Assembly: GCA_002307295.1 (NCBI GenBank)
Contig: DBTY01000004.1
Span: 1 to 64,000, forward strand
DNA: 64,000 bases
Direction of reading: 5' to 3'
From: Ignavibacteriales bacterium UBA1304
Lineage (GTDB): Bacteria; Bacteroidota; Ignavibacteria; Ignavibacteriales; Ignavibacteriaceae
Part shown: piece by piece, positions 54,507 to 62,895 of the stretch
Layout: each line of letters begins with the position of its first letter
Numbering within the stretch: position 1 is the stretch's first letter
Notes under the pieces: generated by a model
What the model was told of the DNA's origin: nothing
Databases searched by the model: none
The model's input: the letters and a program-made list of their open reading frames with translations, nothing else
Program-made: the position numbers and the translations under genes

Positions 54507-55124
54507 TTATTTAAATTCCTTACTAACAATAGTTATTTCGTCAGGATAAGATATGTCTCCAAGCGGAGTCGAAACAACGGGTCTTGCCGTTAATCTTACT
54601 TCGACAGGTTTGCCTGGCGCTCCGGCCATACGCAAAGCAAGACTTAATAGTTCTTTATATGTTTTTAAGCCGAAAAATTGTAACAGGTCTATATCTATAT
54701 TGATTGGGAAAACAGTGGCTTCGCCTACCCCCGGTATATAAATTGGAGAAGCGATATTGCCAAATAGCATCTCTTTATCGTCAATATATAATTTCCATGG
54801 GAATGATTTTAAATATATATCTGTGCGCGGATATCCGCCTTTTCCGTTGTTCGGATTTTCTACGGCAATATTTAGCGTAAACTGGAGAGGCATCTTTTTA
54901 TTCGAGAACCCCTGAAATAATTTGAGCGCGTCCATTGGATGGAAATCGTCTGCGCTTTTTTTACCGTCTACGACTATTCCGCTTAACTTAATACCGCTCA
55001 CTCCGCTTATCTTAAACTTCAGCCGGCTCATGTTTTGAATTGTATGAAGAATTGAACAGCTTAAAAATGAAAACGCTAAAATGAAAACAAAAAGAACCAA
55101 AACCGATTTTTTATTTATCCGCAT
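54507..55124 (-). CDS. LEA14/WHy-like lipoprotein
   Basis: 205 residues with lipobox FSFLSC. The body matches the LEA-2/WHy (water stress and hypersensitive response) fold: FTLNIAVENPNNG is the characteristic strand with the Asn-Pro-Asn turn, followed by FPWKLYIDDKEMLFG and VFPINIDIDLL. Bacterial members are envelope lipoproteins of unknown function, sometimes in stress response. It has its own terminator downstream and a 50-bp gap to the next gene upstream. Confidence 0.85.
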   Translation of the reverse strand: MRINKKSVLVLFVFILAFSFLSCSILHTIQNMSRLKFKISGVSGIKLSGIVVDGKKSADDFHPMDALKLFQGFSNKKMPLQFTLNIAVENPNNGKGGYPRTDIYLKSFPWKLYIDDKEMLFGNIASPIYIPGVGEATVFPINIDIDLLQFFGLKTYKELLSLALRMAGAPGKPVEVRLTARPVVSTPLGDISYPDEITIVSKEFK

Positions 55125-55173
55125 CCCTAAAACCTTTTCCTTTTTTCCCCGATTTATTTTTTTGTTAAATTTA

Positions 55174-55806
55174 TTAATTCTTGTTTACTTCAAGACAATA
55201 CGCAGACGCGCCGTTTAATTCAGTTTTTTTAAATCCTATTTTCTCTAAATATTTATCATGCTTTTTTGCGCCAGGATATGAGTATAATTTTTTCAGATTA
55301 TTTTTTTGAAAAATATTATGATAAACATATTTTGCCACTTTCATATCCCGGTAGCCGGGAATTACATAATCGAGCGCAATTAAGAGGCTTCCGTCGTCTC
55401 TTTTTTCAGCGCATATCAAACCTGCCGGAATAGAATTTCTAAGTATAAAAAACGCCGTATTATTTTCACTTGGAGTAAACGCAAACGAAGGCATAAATTT
55501 CTTTATGTCGCTTTGGTGAAATTTCAAGAAATAATTCAGATATTCGTAGTCGTTCCCTACTTCCAGCACGTCAAAATACTCTTTAGTTTTGAATATCTCA
55601 TATAGATAATAAATATCTACAAGCGTTATTACTCCATTTACAAAAGCGACTGGGTAAGCCTTTATTATTAAAGCGTAGCAGGTAAAAACAATTGCGCCTA
55701 TCAGGTTTATTATCCGCAGTCTTACTATGCCGCTCATCATAAGAGATATTGCCACAAGAATTGAAGCGGTATAACCGATTATTTCTATGATTTGAATTTC
55801 ATTCAC
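55174..55806 (-). CDS. YgjV-like membrane domain fused to GNAT-like domain
   Basis: 210 residues from GTG 55806, after AAAAAAAAG; the longer TTG start at 55827 is less likely. Three membrane helices in the first 80 residues (IGYTASILVAISLMMSG, LIGAIVFTCYALIIKA, VNGVITLVDIYYLY) match the small YgjV-type inner-membrane family. The rest (FFILRNSIPAGLICAEK, YRDMKVAKYVYHN, YLEKIGFKK) matches the GNAT acetyltransferase fold with its acetyl-CoA motif. Substrate unknown. Divergent from the DNA methyltransferase gene. Confidence 0.78.
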   Translation of the reverse strand: MNEIQIIEIIGYTASILVAISLMMSGIVRLRIINLIGAIVFTCYALIIKAYPVAFVNGVITLVDIYYLYEIFKTKEYFDVLEVGNDYEYLNYFLKFHQSDIKKFMPSFAFTPSENNTAFFILRNSIPAGLICAEKRDDGSLLIALDYVIPGYRDMKVAKYVYHNIFQKNNLKKLYSYPGAKKHDKYLEKIGFKKTELNGASAYCLEVNKN

Positions 55807-55919
55807 CTTTTTTTTATTGCAGTACAAAATTAAAATTAAATATGTTTAAAAGCATATTTTTATTGTCTGCAGTTATATTAACAGCTTATACTAACAAAAC
55901 AATTTTGTATTTTTACATT

Positions 55920-57407
55920 ATGCAAAACAATAATAAAATAGCGCCGCTTGATAATGAAACTCCGTCATGTTACGCAAACAGACTTAGCCGTAGTGCGGCT
56001 TTGTTAAAACCGATTCACATTAAGCAGCGGTTTGGTCAGTATTTTACGCCTCTTGATATTGCGAAGCTCATGGCTGATTTTATTCCTATTGACCCGCTAA
56101 AAACTTCAGCGCGCGTACTTGATCCCGGCTGCGGCGCGGCTATTTTATCCTGCGTATTAATTGAAAAAATTGCTTTGTCGGCTAACGTTCACACAATTGA
56201 ACTTGTTTGTTATGAAATTGACGACAGCGTTTTACCTTTAGCTATAACTGCGTTGAAATACCTAAAAACATGGTTGACAAAATCCAACATAGAGTTTAAT
56301 TATACGCTTTGTAATAAAGATTTTATTTTAGATAATTCGTTTGTTTTTAGTGATTGCGCAAATAAACAACCAGAAGACAAATTATTTGACTTTGTAATTT
56401 CAAATCCGCCATTCTTTAAGCTTAAAGAAACTGATGAGCGAATAGCTGTCGCCGAACAAGTCGTATTTGGGCAGCCTAATATCTATTCGTTATTTGCTTA
56501 TACTGCTGCAATGCTATTAAAAGAGCGAGGCAGGTTTTTGTTTCTTATTCCGAGAAGTTTTTGTTCTGGCAGTTATTTTAAACAATTCAGACAGGCCTTA
56601 TTGGCTAATTTAAAATTACAAAAAATTCATCTGTTTGGAAGCGGCGAAATAGTATTTGAAGATGGCGGTTTTTTGTTTGAGTCGATTATAGTTTCCGCTA
56701 TACGTTCATCACAAACGCTAGAGGATTATACAATAGAGATATCCCATTCCGGCAATGCGGCCGGAGATAATAATTTTTGTTTTGAGTATAAATTTAATCA
56801 GACACAAAATGTTATTCCTTTACCCTCTTCTGAAGAAGAGCTGGAAATTATTAAACTTGTTAATTCCCTTCCGTCTACTTTATATATGTTAAACTTAAAT
56901 ATTGGCTGCGGAAAAGTAATTCGCTCAAAGCATGCGGCTTATATTACAACCAATATTATGCCCGGCGTTGATAGCGCGCCGCTCTATTGGCTGCATAACA
57001 TAGCAGAATCTGAATTTGTTTGGCCCAAACAGGAATGCGGACTTGGACAGTATTTAAATATATGCCCTGAGACCGACGATGTTTTTATCCCCAACAGCAA
57101 CTATGTTTTACTCCGAAGATACAGCTCTAAAGACCACAAACGGAAAATCGTTGCCGCTTCATATTTTAAAAGCGCAACTGAAAGCGTACAGATAGCCATT
57201 GAAAAACATCTTTGTTATATTTATAACCCTGAGCGCGAACTTACTGAGGAAGAAATTATTGTATTAACTGCCGCGCTTAATAGCAAGCTTCTTGACGATT
57301 ATTTCAGAATTGTGAATGGAGCAATAAACATAAATATGGAGGAAGTCCTTAACGTGCCGCTGCCTTTACTAATTGATATTTCAAGCAAACCGGCTGCCGT
57401 TAGTTAG
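55920..57407 (+). CDS. Adenine-specific DNA methyltransferase (Eco57I-like), solitary
   Basis: 495 residues from ATG 55920 (MQNNNKIAPLD); an ATG at 55842 would add a segment with no family similarity. Motif order of an N6-adenine methyltransferase: QYFTP (residues 40-44), SAM motif I DPGCGAA (68-74), and catalytic NPPF (162-165), followed by a C-terminal target-recognition region. This type normally belongs to a type II system with a BsuBI/PstI-like or other endonuclease; no nuclease gene is adjacent. It may be an orphan methylase. The plus strand and its own terminator make it a single-gene unit. Confidence 0.85.
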   Translation: MQNNNKIAPLDNETPSCYANRLSRSAALLKPIHIKQRFGQYFTPLDIAKLMADFIPIDPLKTSARVLDPGCGAAILSCVLIEKIALSANVHTIELVCYEIDDSVLPLAITALKYLKTWLTKSNIEFNYTLCNKDFILDNSFVFSDCANKQPEDKLFDFVISNPPFFKLKETDERIAVAEQVVFGQPNIYSLFAYTAAMLLKERGRFLFLIPRSFCSGSYFKQFRQALLANLKLQKIHLFGSGEIVFEDGGFLFESIIVSAIRSSQTLEDYTIEISHSGNAAGDNNFCFEYKFNQTQNVIPLPSSEEELEIIKLVNSLPSTLYMLNLNIGCGKVIRSKHAAYITTNIMPGVDSAPLYWLHNIAESEFVWPKQECGLGQYLNICPETDDVFIPNSNYVLLRRYSSKDHKRKIVAASYFKSATESVQIAIEKHLCYIYNPERELTEEEIIVLTAALNSKLLDDYFRIVNGAININMEEVLNVPLPLLIDISSKPAAVS

Positions 57408-57590
57408 TTAAGTCACTCCTGATATCTTGATTTTATTAAATAATTCGCCTATCTTATTTATTAATATGAAAAGACAAATATTAAATATCGCCCTTGTTTT
57501 ATCCGCAGCAAATTGTTGTAGCCGGGAGCTCTTATCTTCGGCCGGCAAGGACTATATATAGTTTAGACTAATCTAAATAGTTTATATTAA

Positions 57591-57619
57591 AACCCTTCGA
57601 CGCCGAAGGGTTTTTTTTT
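57591..57619 (+). terminator. Intrinsic terminator
   Basis: AACCCTTCG, loop ACGC, CGAAGGGTT, then a run of nine T. Nine-base GC-rich stem, 184 bp past the DNA methyltransferase stop. Confidence 0.93.
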
Positions 57620-57690
57620 GCTCTATAGAATGAGATGCCAAAATAAAAAAAGATTTAATTATAATTTGAAATCATAAAGGAGATATAAAC

Positions 57691-58155
57691 ATGTCGGAAG
57701 AAAACCTTATTCATAAGCTTACTGAAAATCCGGAAGACGTTCCTGTTCCTGTAGTAAATTTCAGCAGATGGGTAAATTTAATAACTCTACTAATTAGCAT
57801 TATTTTTCAACGACCATTGATAACTACTTTGTTGCTGTTGTTAGTAATTCCCTCTTTATTACTCGGCAAAAAATGGAATATTATTGGGCGCACAGGAAAA
57901 GCTCTTTTACTAAAAAGGAATAATAAGCCGCTGCAATTTGAAGACAGACGCCTAATAAGATTCAATAATATTATTCTTATTACTCTGCTCACAATTGCGC
58001 AAATATTTTTTGTTTTCAAACTAAATATAATTGCCTGGTCGGCGGTTGTATTAGTAATAATTGCAAACGGTCTTGCGCTTGCTGGTTTCTGCGTTGGGTG
58101 CGTTATATATTATAAATTTAAAATATATAAATACAAAATAATTGGAAAAGATTAG
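57691..58155 (+). CDS. DUF4395 membrane protein
   Basis: 154 residues. Family hallmarks are FSRWVNLI near the N-terminus and, close to the C-terminus, a CxxGC-type motif GFCVGCVIYY. Four membrane helices. AAAGGAG is placed ten bases before the ATG. DUF4395 proteins are found next to thioredoxin-like or sulfur-handling genes in many genomes; here no such neighbour is visible. Function unknown. Confidence 0.85.
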   Translation: MSEENLIHKLTENPEDVPVPVVNFSRWVNLITLLISIIFQRPLITTLLLLLVIPSLLLGKKWNIIGRTGKALLLKRNNKPLQFEDRRLIRFNNIILITLLTIAQIFFVFKLNIIAWSAVVLVIIANGLALAGFCVGCVIYYKFKIYKYKIIGKD

Positions 58156-58190
58156 TAAGTGAAATTGGCTGAGAGTTATTTAAAATTGAA

Positions 58191-58223
58191 TGAGGCGAAG
58201 ACCGACAAAAAGTCTTCGCCTCA
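58191..58223 (+). terminator. Terminator after DUF4395 gene
   Basis: TGAGGCGAAGAC, loop of nine, GTCTTCGCCTCA, then AAATTATTT. Perfect 12-bp stem, 36 bp past the stop. The T-tract is poor, but the stem is strong. Confidence 0.75.
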
Positions 58224-58307
58224 AATTATTTGACCGCCACACCATGAAAACGGTTCAAACAAAAAAAGTATATTCCTCCCAGATATGCTTTTATCCTATT
58301 TTTTTAT

Positions 58308-58383
58308 GCGGAAGTTCCGCCCAATAAATAACGGCTTTCCTGCTTCTTTATTACGCTAAAAAAAACGAAGCCCTGGGCGGAAC
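58308..58383. repeat. Inverted repeat with 10-bp arms
   Basis: GTTCCGCCCA (58314-58323) and TGGGCGGAAC (58374-58383) are exact inverses around a 50-base spacer. The left arm is itself part of a short palindrome, GCGGAA-G-TTCCGC (58308-58320). It lies in the 341-bp space between two convergent genes. Could be a MITE-like or REP remnant. The rest of the gap has no gene. Confidence 0.55.
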
Positions 58384-58496
58384 GCTTTCGCTTTTACCGC
58401 CCGGCTACGTTATGCATGAGGAATTTAAATAGCGAGCCTACCCGAAGAAAAAAGGAAACTACGAGTAAGCTCGTATAGCGAACATCATTTATTTTA

Positions 58497-59813
58497 CTAC
58501 TTTGAAACCGCCGCGCTAATAGCGATGTCAAAATCTTCAATTATATCGTCTATATGTTCCAAACCGACCGATACTCTTATTAAGTCTGGAGTAACGCCCG
58601 ACTCAATTTGTTCTGCTTCAGATAACTGCTGATGAGTTGTAGACGCTGGATGAATCACTAAAGTTTTAGCGTCGCCTACGTTAGCCAAAAGACTTGATAG
58701 TTCTACGTTATTAACAAAAGCTTTCCCGGCTTCCAGACCGCCTTTTATTCCAAAAGCGAGCATTGAACCGAATAATCCATTGCGTAAATATTTTTTAGCT
58801 ATTTCGTGATATGCATGGCTTTCAAGTCCTGGATACCAAACCCACTCAACGCGTTCGTCTTTCTCTAACCAACGGGCAAGTTTTAAAGCGTTTGCGCTAT
58901 GGCGTTCAATTCTAATTGAAAGAGTCTCCAAGCCTTGTAGCAAGAGGAACGCGCTAAAAGGACTTAGAGCCGGGCCTAAATCGCGCAAGCCTTCAACGCG
59001 CGCGCGCGTAATGAATGCTATGTTGCCAAAAGGACCATCAGAGCCAAATACTTCCCAGAATTTTAATCCATGATAACCTGCGCTTGGCTCGGTAAAGATT
59101 GGAAAGTTTCCGTTGCCCCAGTTAAATTTACCGGAATCAATTATTACGCCGCCAATCGTGGTTCCATGACCGCCAATCCATTTAGTAGCCGATGCAGTAA
59201 CGATATCAGCGCCATGGTCAATTGGGCGAACCAAATATCCAGCCGCGCCAAAAGTATTGTCAACTACCAACGGAATACCATGTTTATGCGCTACTTCTGA
59301 AATTGCTTCAAGATCAATTACGTTCAAACGTGGATTGCCAATAGTTTCTACATAAATAGCTTTGGTTTTGTCGTCAATTAATTTTTCATAATCTTCGGGT
59401 TTTTCGCCTTCTGTAAATTTAACTTTTATACCCAGACGCGGGAAAGACACATTTAACTGATTATATGTGCCGCCATATAAAAATGGAGTCGCTACGATAT
59501 TTTCTCCGGCTTCAACAATATTCGTTAAAGCAATAAGCTGCGCCGATTGCCCAGAAGCTGTTGCCAAGGCCGCAACGCCGCCTTCCAATGCCGCAACTCT
59601 TTTCTCAAATACATCATTTGTGGGATTCATTATTCTTGAGTATATGTTCCCAAATTTCTGTAGCCCAAATAAATCTGACGCTTCCTGAGCATCTTTAAAA
59701 ACATAAGACGACGTCTGATAAATTGGCACCGCTCTTGAACCGGTTGTAGGGTCTACTTCCTGCCCGGCATGTAATTGTAATGTTTCAAACCGATAATTTC
59801 TTTTCTCGCTCAT
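58497..59813 (-). CDS. metY: O-acetylhomoserine sulfhydrylase
   Basis: 438 residues, PLP-dependent enzyme converting O-acetylhomoserine and sulfide (or methanethiol) to homocysteine (or methionine). Family features: GSRAVPIYQTSSYVF, ATASGQSAQ, NTFGAAGYL and the PLP-binding Lys211 in SATKWIGGHGT. Length and the 'FGxxG' C-terminal region fit MetY rather than MetB/MetC. Its long leader (59814-60170) carries a promoter, a Met/Cys-rich leader peptide, an attenuator terminator, another hairpin and a second terminator, so expression should respond to methionine/cysteine supply. Start at ATG 59813. Confidence 0.95.
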   Translation of the reverse strand: MSEKRNYRFETLQLHAGQEVDPTTGSRAVPIYQTSSYVFKDAQEASDLFGLQKFGNIYSRIMNPTNDVFEKRVAALEGGVAALATASGQSAQLIALTNIVEAGENIVATPFLYGGTYNQLNVSFPRLGIKVKFTEGEKPEDYEKLIDDKTKAIYVETIGNPRLNVIDLEAISEVAHKHGIPLVVDNTFGAAGYLVRPIDHGADIVTASATKWIGGHGTTIGGVIIDSGKFNWGNGNFPIFTEPSAGYHGLKFWEVFGSDGPFGNIAFITRARVEGLRDLGPALSPFSAFLLLQGLETLSIRIERHSANALKLARWLEKDERVEWVWYPGLESHAYHEIAKKYLRNGLFGSMLAFGIKGGLEAGKAFVNNVELSSLLANVGDAKTLVIHPASTTHQQLSEAEQIESGVTPDLIRVSVGLEHIDDIIEDFDIAISAAVSK

Positions 59814-59862
59814 TGCTATTTCCTTTTTTTTTATTTGTTGTGTAATCTGAAATATATTTATT

Positions 59863-59904
59863 GTAAAAAAAACTCTCCTCGGAATAAAGATCCGGGAGAG
59901 TTTT
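59863..59904 (-). terminator. Second terminator in the metY leader
   Basis: Minus strand: AAAACTCTCC / GGAGAGTTTT outer stem and CGGA / TCCG inner stem with one bulge and a seven-base loop, then eight T in a row. It ends about 50 bases before the metY start. A strong intrinsic terminator in front of a gene means control by read-through. Confidence 0.88.
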
Positions 59905-59917
59905 ATAAATTCTTCCT

Positions 59918-59950
59918 TCTCTTATCTATTCGTTAGTTTCCGATAAGAGA
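59918..59950 (-). other. Hairpin before the second terminator
   Basis: Nine-base perfect stem TCTCTTATC / GATAAGAGA with a 15-base loop, placed 13 bases upstream of the second metY terminator. It has no T-tract. It may be part of an antiterminator or a ligand-sensing fold. The core elements of SAM-I riboswitches are not present. Confidence 0.6.
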
Positions 59951-59980
59951 CTTTTTTATTTTAGTTGATCGCTATATAAT

Positions 59981-60012
59981 AAAAAAGCCCTTTCGGATGA
60001 AAGGGCTTTTTT
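59981..60012 (-). terminator. Attenuator terminator of metY
   Basis: Minus strand: AAAAAAGCCCTTTC, loop ATCC, GAAAGGGCTTTTTT, then ATTATATAG. Perfect 14-bp stem with a T-tract in it, 25 bases after the leader-peptide stop. The upstream GAAAGGG at 60048-60054 can pair with the CCCTTTC of the 5' arm, which would break the hairpin. Confidence 0.93.
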
Positions 60013-60036
60013 ATTAAAATCGTTATGACGAAATAA

Positions 60037-60108
60037 TCAAATAATATCCCTTTCTCTTTTTGAGAGACACATCATACACATGCTACAACACATGTTTACC
60101 GGGATCAT
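60037..60108 (-). CDS. Met/Cys-rich leader peptide of metY
   Basis: 23 codons from ATG 60108 to TGA 60037. The first 14 residues are MIPVNMCCSMCMMC: Met at 1, 6, 10, 12, 13 and Cys at 7, 8, 11, 14; the tail is charged (K-R-E-R). A peptide this short and biased is the signature of a ribosome-stalling leader. Codons 19-21 (GAA AGG GAT) contain GAAAGGG, complementary to the 5' arm of the terminator. A ribosome paused at Met/Cys codons would leave it free; one reaching the stop would cover it. Bacteroidetes-type promoter 29 bp upstream; no strong ribosome site. Confidence 0.82.
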   Translation of the reverse strand: MIPVNMCCSMCMMCLSKRERDII

Positions 60109-60136
60109 ATTTGTTTTATTATTTATCATTCTGTCA

Positions 60137-60167
60137 CAAATATACAATTTGAATTTTAACAATGCAA
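60137..60167 (-). promoter_or_regulatory. Promoter of metY leader (Bacteroidetes type)
   Basis: Minus strand: TTG at 60167-60165, 20 bases, then TATATTTG at 60144-60137. This fits the Bacteroidetes -33 TTG and -7 TAnnTTTG consensus with usual spacing, with a start near 60130, about 22 bases before the leader ATG. It lies between the thrA end and the leader peptide. Confidence 0.65.
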
Positions 60168-60176
60168 GGGCATAAC

Positions 60177-60197
60177 AAAATATTTCCGAAATATTTT
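60177..60197 (-). terminator. Possible thrA terminator
   Basis: AT-rich palindrome AAAATATTTC, one-base loop, GAAATATTTT, 19-39 bp after the thrA stop. No GC-rich stem and the T-tract is on the plus strand, so it is weak. Termination may be inefficient here and thrA may read into metY. Confidence 0.35.
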
Positions 60198-60215
60198 TTT
60201 CGCGAATGCTTTTTA

Positions 60216-62669
60216 TCAGAGATAATTTGCAATCCTCACAATGTCTGCAAATATTCCGCCTGACGTAACTTTAGCTCCGGCCCCGGGTCCCTGAATAATG
60301 ATCGGTCTTTCGTTATAGTAAACCGTAGTAAACGAAATTTTATTATCGTTAGAAGCTAATGAATAAAAAGGATGCCTGCTATCTACAGCTCGTAATTTTA
60401 CAGAAGCTTTTCCATCTTCGTAACTTGCAATAAACCTCAAGACTGAGCCGTCTTCGGCGGCCGTCTTTCTTTTATCTTCAAAATAATCGTCAAATAAATG
60501 AAGGCGATTTAAAAATTCTTCCGCCGTAATATTGCCTCGAAGTTCTTCCGGAATTAAATTTTCCAATTCAATATCTTCCAGCTCAAGCCTGTATCCGGCC
60601 TCGCGGACTAATATTAATAATTTTCTTGCAACGTCTAAACCATTTAGATCCTCTCGCGGGTCTGGTTCGGTATAGCCCCGTTTTTGCGCGTCAATCACGA
60701 TGCCCGAAAAAGTATTCTCGCCGTTAAAAGTATTAAATATATAACTTAAAGTTCCGCTTAATACTCCTTCAATTTTTATTATTTTGTCTCCGCTAAAAAC
60801 AAGATCGTGCAGAGTGCTTATTACTGGCAGCCCGGCTCCTACGTTAGTTTCATACAAAAAGTTTACGTTATGTTTTTTTGCTGCTTTGTGCAATTGAAGA
60901 TAGTATTCGTATTTATTTGAATTTGCTTTTTTATTTGGAGTAACAATGGATATGGCGGAAGATAATACTTCGAGGTAACAGGACATTATTTCTTCGCTCG
61001 ACGTACAATCTACAAATATTGTGTTAGGCAAATTGCTCTTTTTCATTTTTTCAAAATAGATATCCGTAACGCTTGTTTCGCCTTCCTGAGTCAATCGTTC
61101 TTCCCAGTCGTTAACGTCTATTCCATTTTTATCTATAAGCATTTTACGCGTATTAGCAATGCCAATCACTTTAATTTCCATACGCATTTCATTGTATAAA
61201 AATTCCAGCTGGTTTTTTATCTGCTGGAAAAGAGTTCGCCCAATTAATCCCGTGCCTATAATAAATAAATTTATGGTTTTGTGCTCAGACAAAAAGAACG
61301 CGTCATGGATTGCGTTAAGAGCTTTAGACTCGTCGTTTCTGTTTATAACGATTGACATATTTAGCTTGGATAGCCCCTGAGCAACCGCGTCAATATTAAT
61401 TCCATTGCGCCCAAGAGCCTGAAAAATTTTACCTGAACTGCCGGGCATATTTTTTAAATTTTCTCCGACTACGGCAATAATTGAAACGTCGCTCTGTATA
61501 TTAATCTCGCTTATTATCCCTTCGGCAATTTCATATTTCAATTTCTTTTTAATTATTTCGACGGCTTTTTTGGCATGCTCAGGCAATATCGCAAAACAAA
61601 ATGAATGTTCCGATGAAGCCTGCGAAATCAGGATTATATTAATTGAAGCGTCAGCCATAGTCTGGAATATTCTTCCCGTCACTCCGGCAACGCCGACCAT
61701 TCCGCTCCCTTCAATTTTAACCAAAGAAATTTTATCTATTGTCGATATCCCTGTAATAGGATTTCTTTTTGTTGCAACAGTGGCATTAATAAGCGTGCCT
61801 CTAAAATCCGGATTAAAAGTATTTTTTATTCGAATAGGAATAGCCTTTACCATAGCCGGGCGAATAGTAGGAGGATATAAAACTTTAGCTCCAAAGTGAG
61901 ACATTTCCATAGCTTCGTCATAACTCATTTCCTCAATAGAGAAAGCTTTTTTAACTTTACGCGGATCTGCAGTAAGTACACCGTCTACGTCCGTCCATAT
62001 TTGTATTTCTTCAACGTCAAGCGCGGCGCCAAAAATAGCCGCTGAATAATCAGAGCCTCCGCGTCCAAGTGTAGTGGTTTCGTTTTCAGTAGCGCTTGCA
62101 ATAAACCCTGTTATTATCTGAAGAGTATTGTTGCCGTTAAAATAATTTTTTATCAAAGTGTTTGTTACTGCAAAATTTACTCTGCCTGCGCCAAATGTTT
62201 CGTCAGTTTTTATTACTATCCGGCTGTCTAAATAATCGGCCGTTATGCCAATTGAATTAAACGCTTCCGATATAATAAAAGCTGATAATCGTTCTCCAAA
62301 ACTCATCACATAATCCAAACTCCGTGGAGACATTTCCTTTACAAGATATATTCCGTAAAGAACCTGTTGCAAATCGTTTAGCAATAACGACACATGATCG
62401 TCTGTTTGTTCGAATCTTTTTGCGGTAATTAATTCCTTAACTGCGGAATGGTGTTTATTCGTAATTTCTTCAAAGACTTGTTTATACTTTTCATTTCCTT
62501 CTGAAGCTTTTTTCCCAGCTTCAATCAGCAAATCCGTAACCCCCTGGAAAGCGGAGAATATTACTAAAGGCTTGGCTCCCTGTACTATACTTTTTTTAAC
62601 AATATTAACAACGCCCTTTACTCTTTCTGGCGTACCGACAGACGAACCGCCGAATTTCATAACTATCAT
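60216..62669 (-). CDS. thrA: Bifunctional aspartokinase/homoserine dehydrogenase
   Basis: 817 residues. Aspartate kinase at 1-300 (KFGGSSVG at the N-terminus, then TLGRGGSDYSA and WTDVDGVLTADPR), ACT regulatory pair about 310-460, homoserine dehydrogenase from about 462 (GTGLIGRTLFQQI, ECTSSE-like DCTSSEEIMSCYLE, GVLSGTLSYIF). Makes homoserine for methionine and threonine. Fused AK-HSD enzymes are typically feedback-inhibited by threonine. Start ATG 62669 with AAGGCG. metY follows after a 400-bp leader, giving an aspartate-to-methionine pair of genes. Confidence 0.96.
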   Translation of the reverse strand: MIVMKFGGSSVGTPERVKGVVNIVKKSIVQGAKPLVIFSAFQGVTDLLIEAGKKASEGNEKYKQVFEEITNKHHSAVKELITAKRFEQTDDHVSLLLNDLQQVLYGIYLVKEMSPRSLDYVMSFGERLSAFIISEAFNSIGITADYLDSRIVIKTDETFGAGRVNFAVTNTLIKNYFNGNNTLQIITGFIASATENETTTLGRGGSDYSAAIFGAALDVEEIQIWTDVDGVLTADPRKVKKAFSIEEMSYDEAMEMSHFGAKVLYPPTIRPAMVKAIPIRIKNTFNPDFRGTLINATVATKRNPITGISTIDKISLVKIEGSGMVGVAGVTGRIFQTMADASINIILISQASSEHSFCFAILPEHAKKAVEIIKKKLKYEIAEGIISEINIQSDVSIIAVVGENLKNMPGSSGKIFQALGRNGINIDAVAQGLSKLNMSIVINRNDESKALNAIHDAFFLSEHKTINLFIIGTGLIGRTLFQQIKNQLEFLYNEMRMEIKVIGIANTRKMLIDKNGIDVNDWEERLTQEGETSVTDIYFEKMKKSNLPNTIFVDCTSSEEIMSCYLEVLSSAISIVTPNKKANSNKYEYYLQLHKAAKKHNVNFLYETNVGAGLPVISTLHDLVFSGDKIIKIEGVLSGTLSYIFNTFNGENTFSGIVIDAQKRGYTEPDPREDLNGLDVARKLLILVREAGYRLELEDIELENLIPEELRGNITAEEFLNRLHLFDDYFEDKRKTAAEDGSVLRFIASYEDGKASVKLRAVDSRHPFYSLASNDNKISFTTVYYNERPIIIQGPGAGAKVTSGGIFADIVRIANYL

Positions 62670-62829
62670 TTTTCGCCTTGGTTTAGTTAGTTCTGTTTTT
62701 TAATAATTTTAATAATTGAAGTGATATTTATTTATTATTCTCTATAATTGCAACACTTAAATTCTTATATCGAATAAAAAATATATACTGGCAGAATCGT
62801 CGTTTTGTTTTTGTGCGCATGGAGCATTA

Positions 62830-62867
62830 AAATTAAGCGATTTATATAATCATAAACCGCTTAATTT
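62830..62867. terminator. Bidirectional hairpin between ligase and thrA
   Basis: AAATTAAGCGATTTAT pairs with ATAAACCGCTTAATTT around a six-base loop (one mismatch). On the minus strand it follows the ligase stop by about 30 bp and ends in TTTTAATG. No leader peptide rich in Thr or Ile could be found between it and thrA. Confidence 0.65.
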
Positions 62868-62895
62868 ATATTTACAAACTGTTCCCTGTTAAAGT

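Noticed and set aside
59814..59980. SAM riboswitch upstream of metY, suggested by TCTCTTATC/GATAAGAGA.
   Set aside because: The SAM-I core (GAGGGA, GCAACC and the conserved junctions) and enough length are missing.
62680..62830. Possible Thr/Ile leader peptide upstream of thrA (ATG near 62827, reading M-L-H-A-H-K-N-K-T-T-I).
   Set aside because: Only two Thr and a few Ile, no GC-rich terminator between it and thrA, so no attenuation layout.
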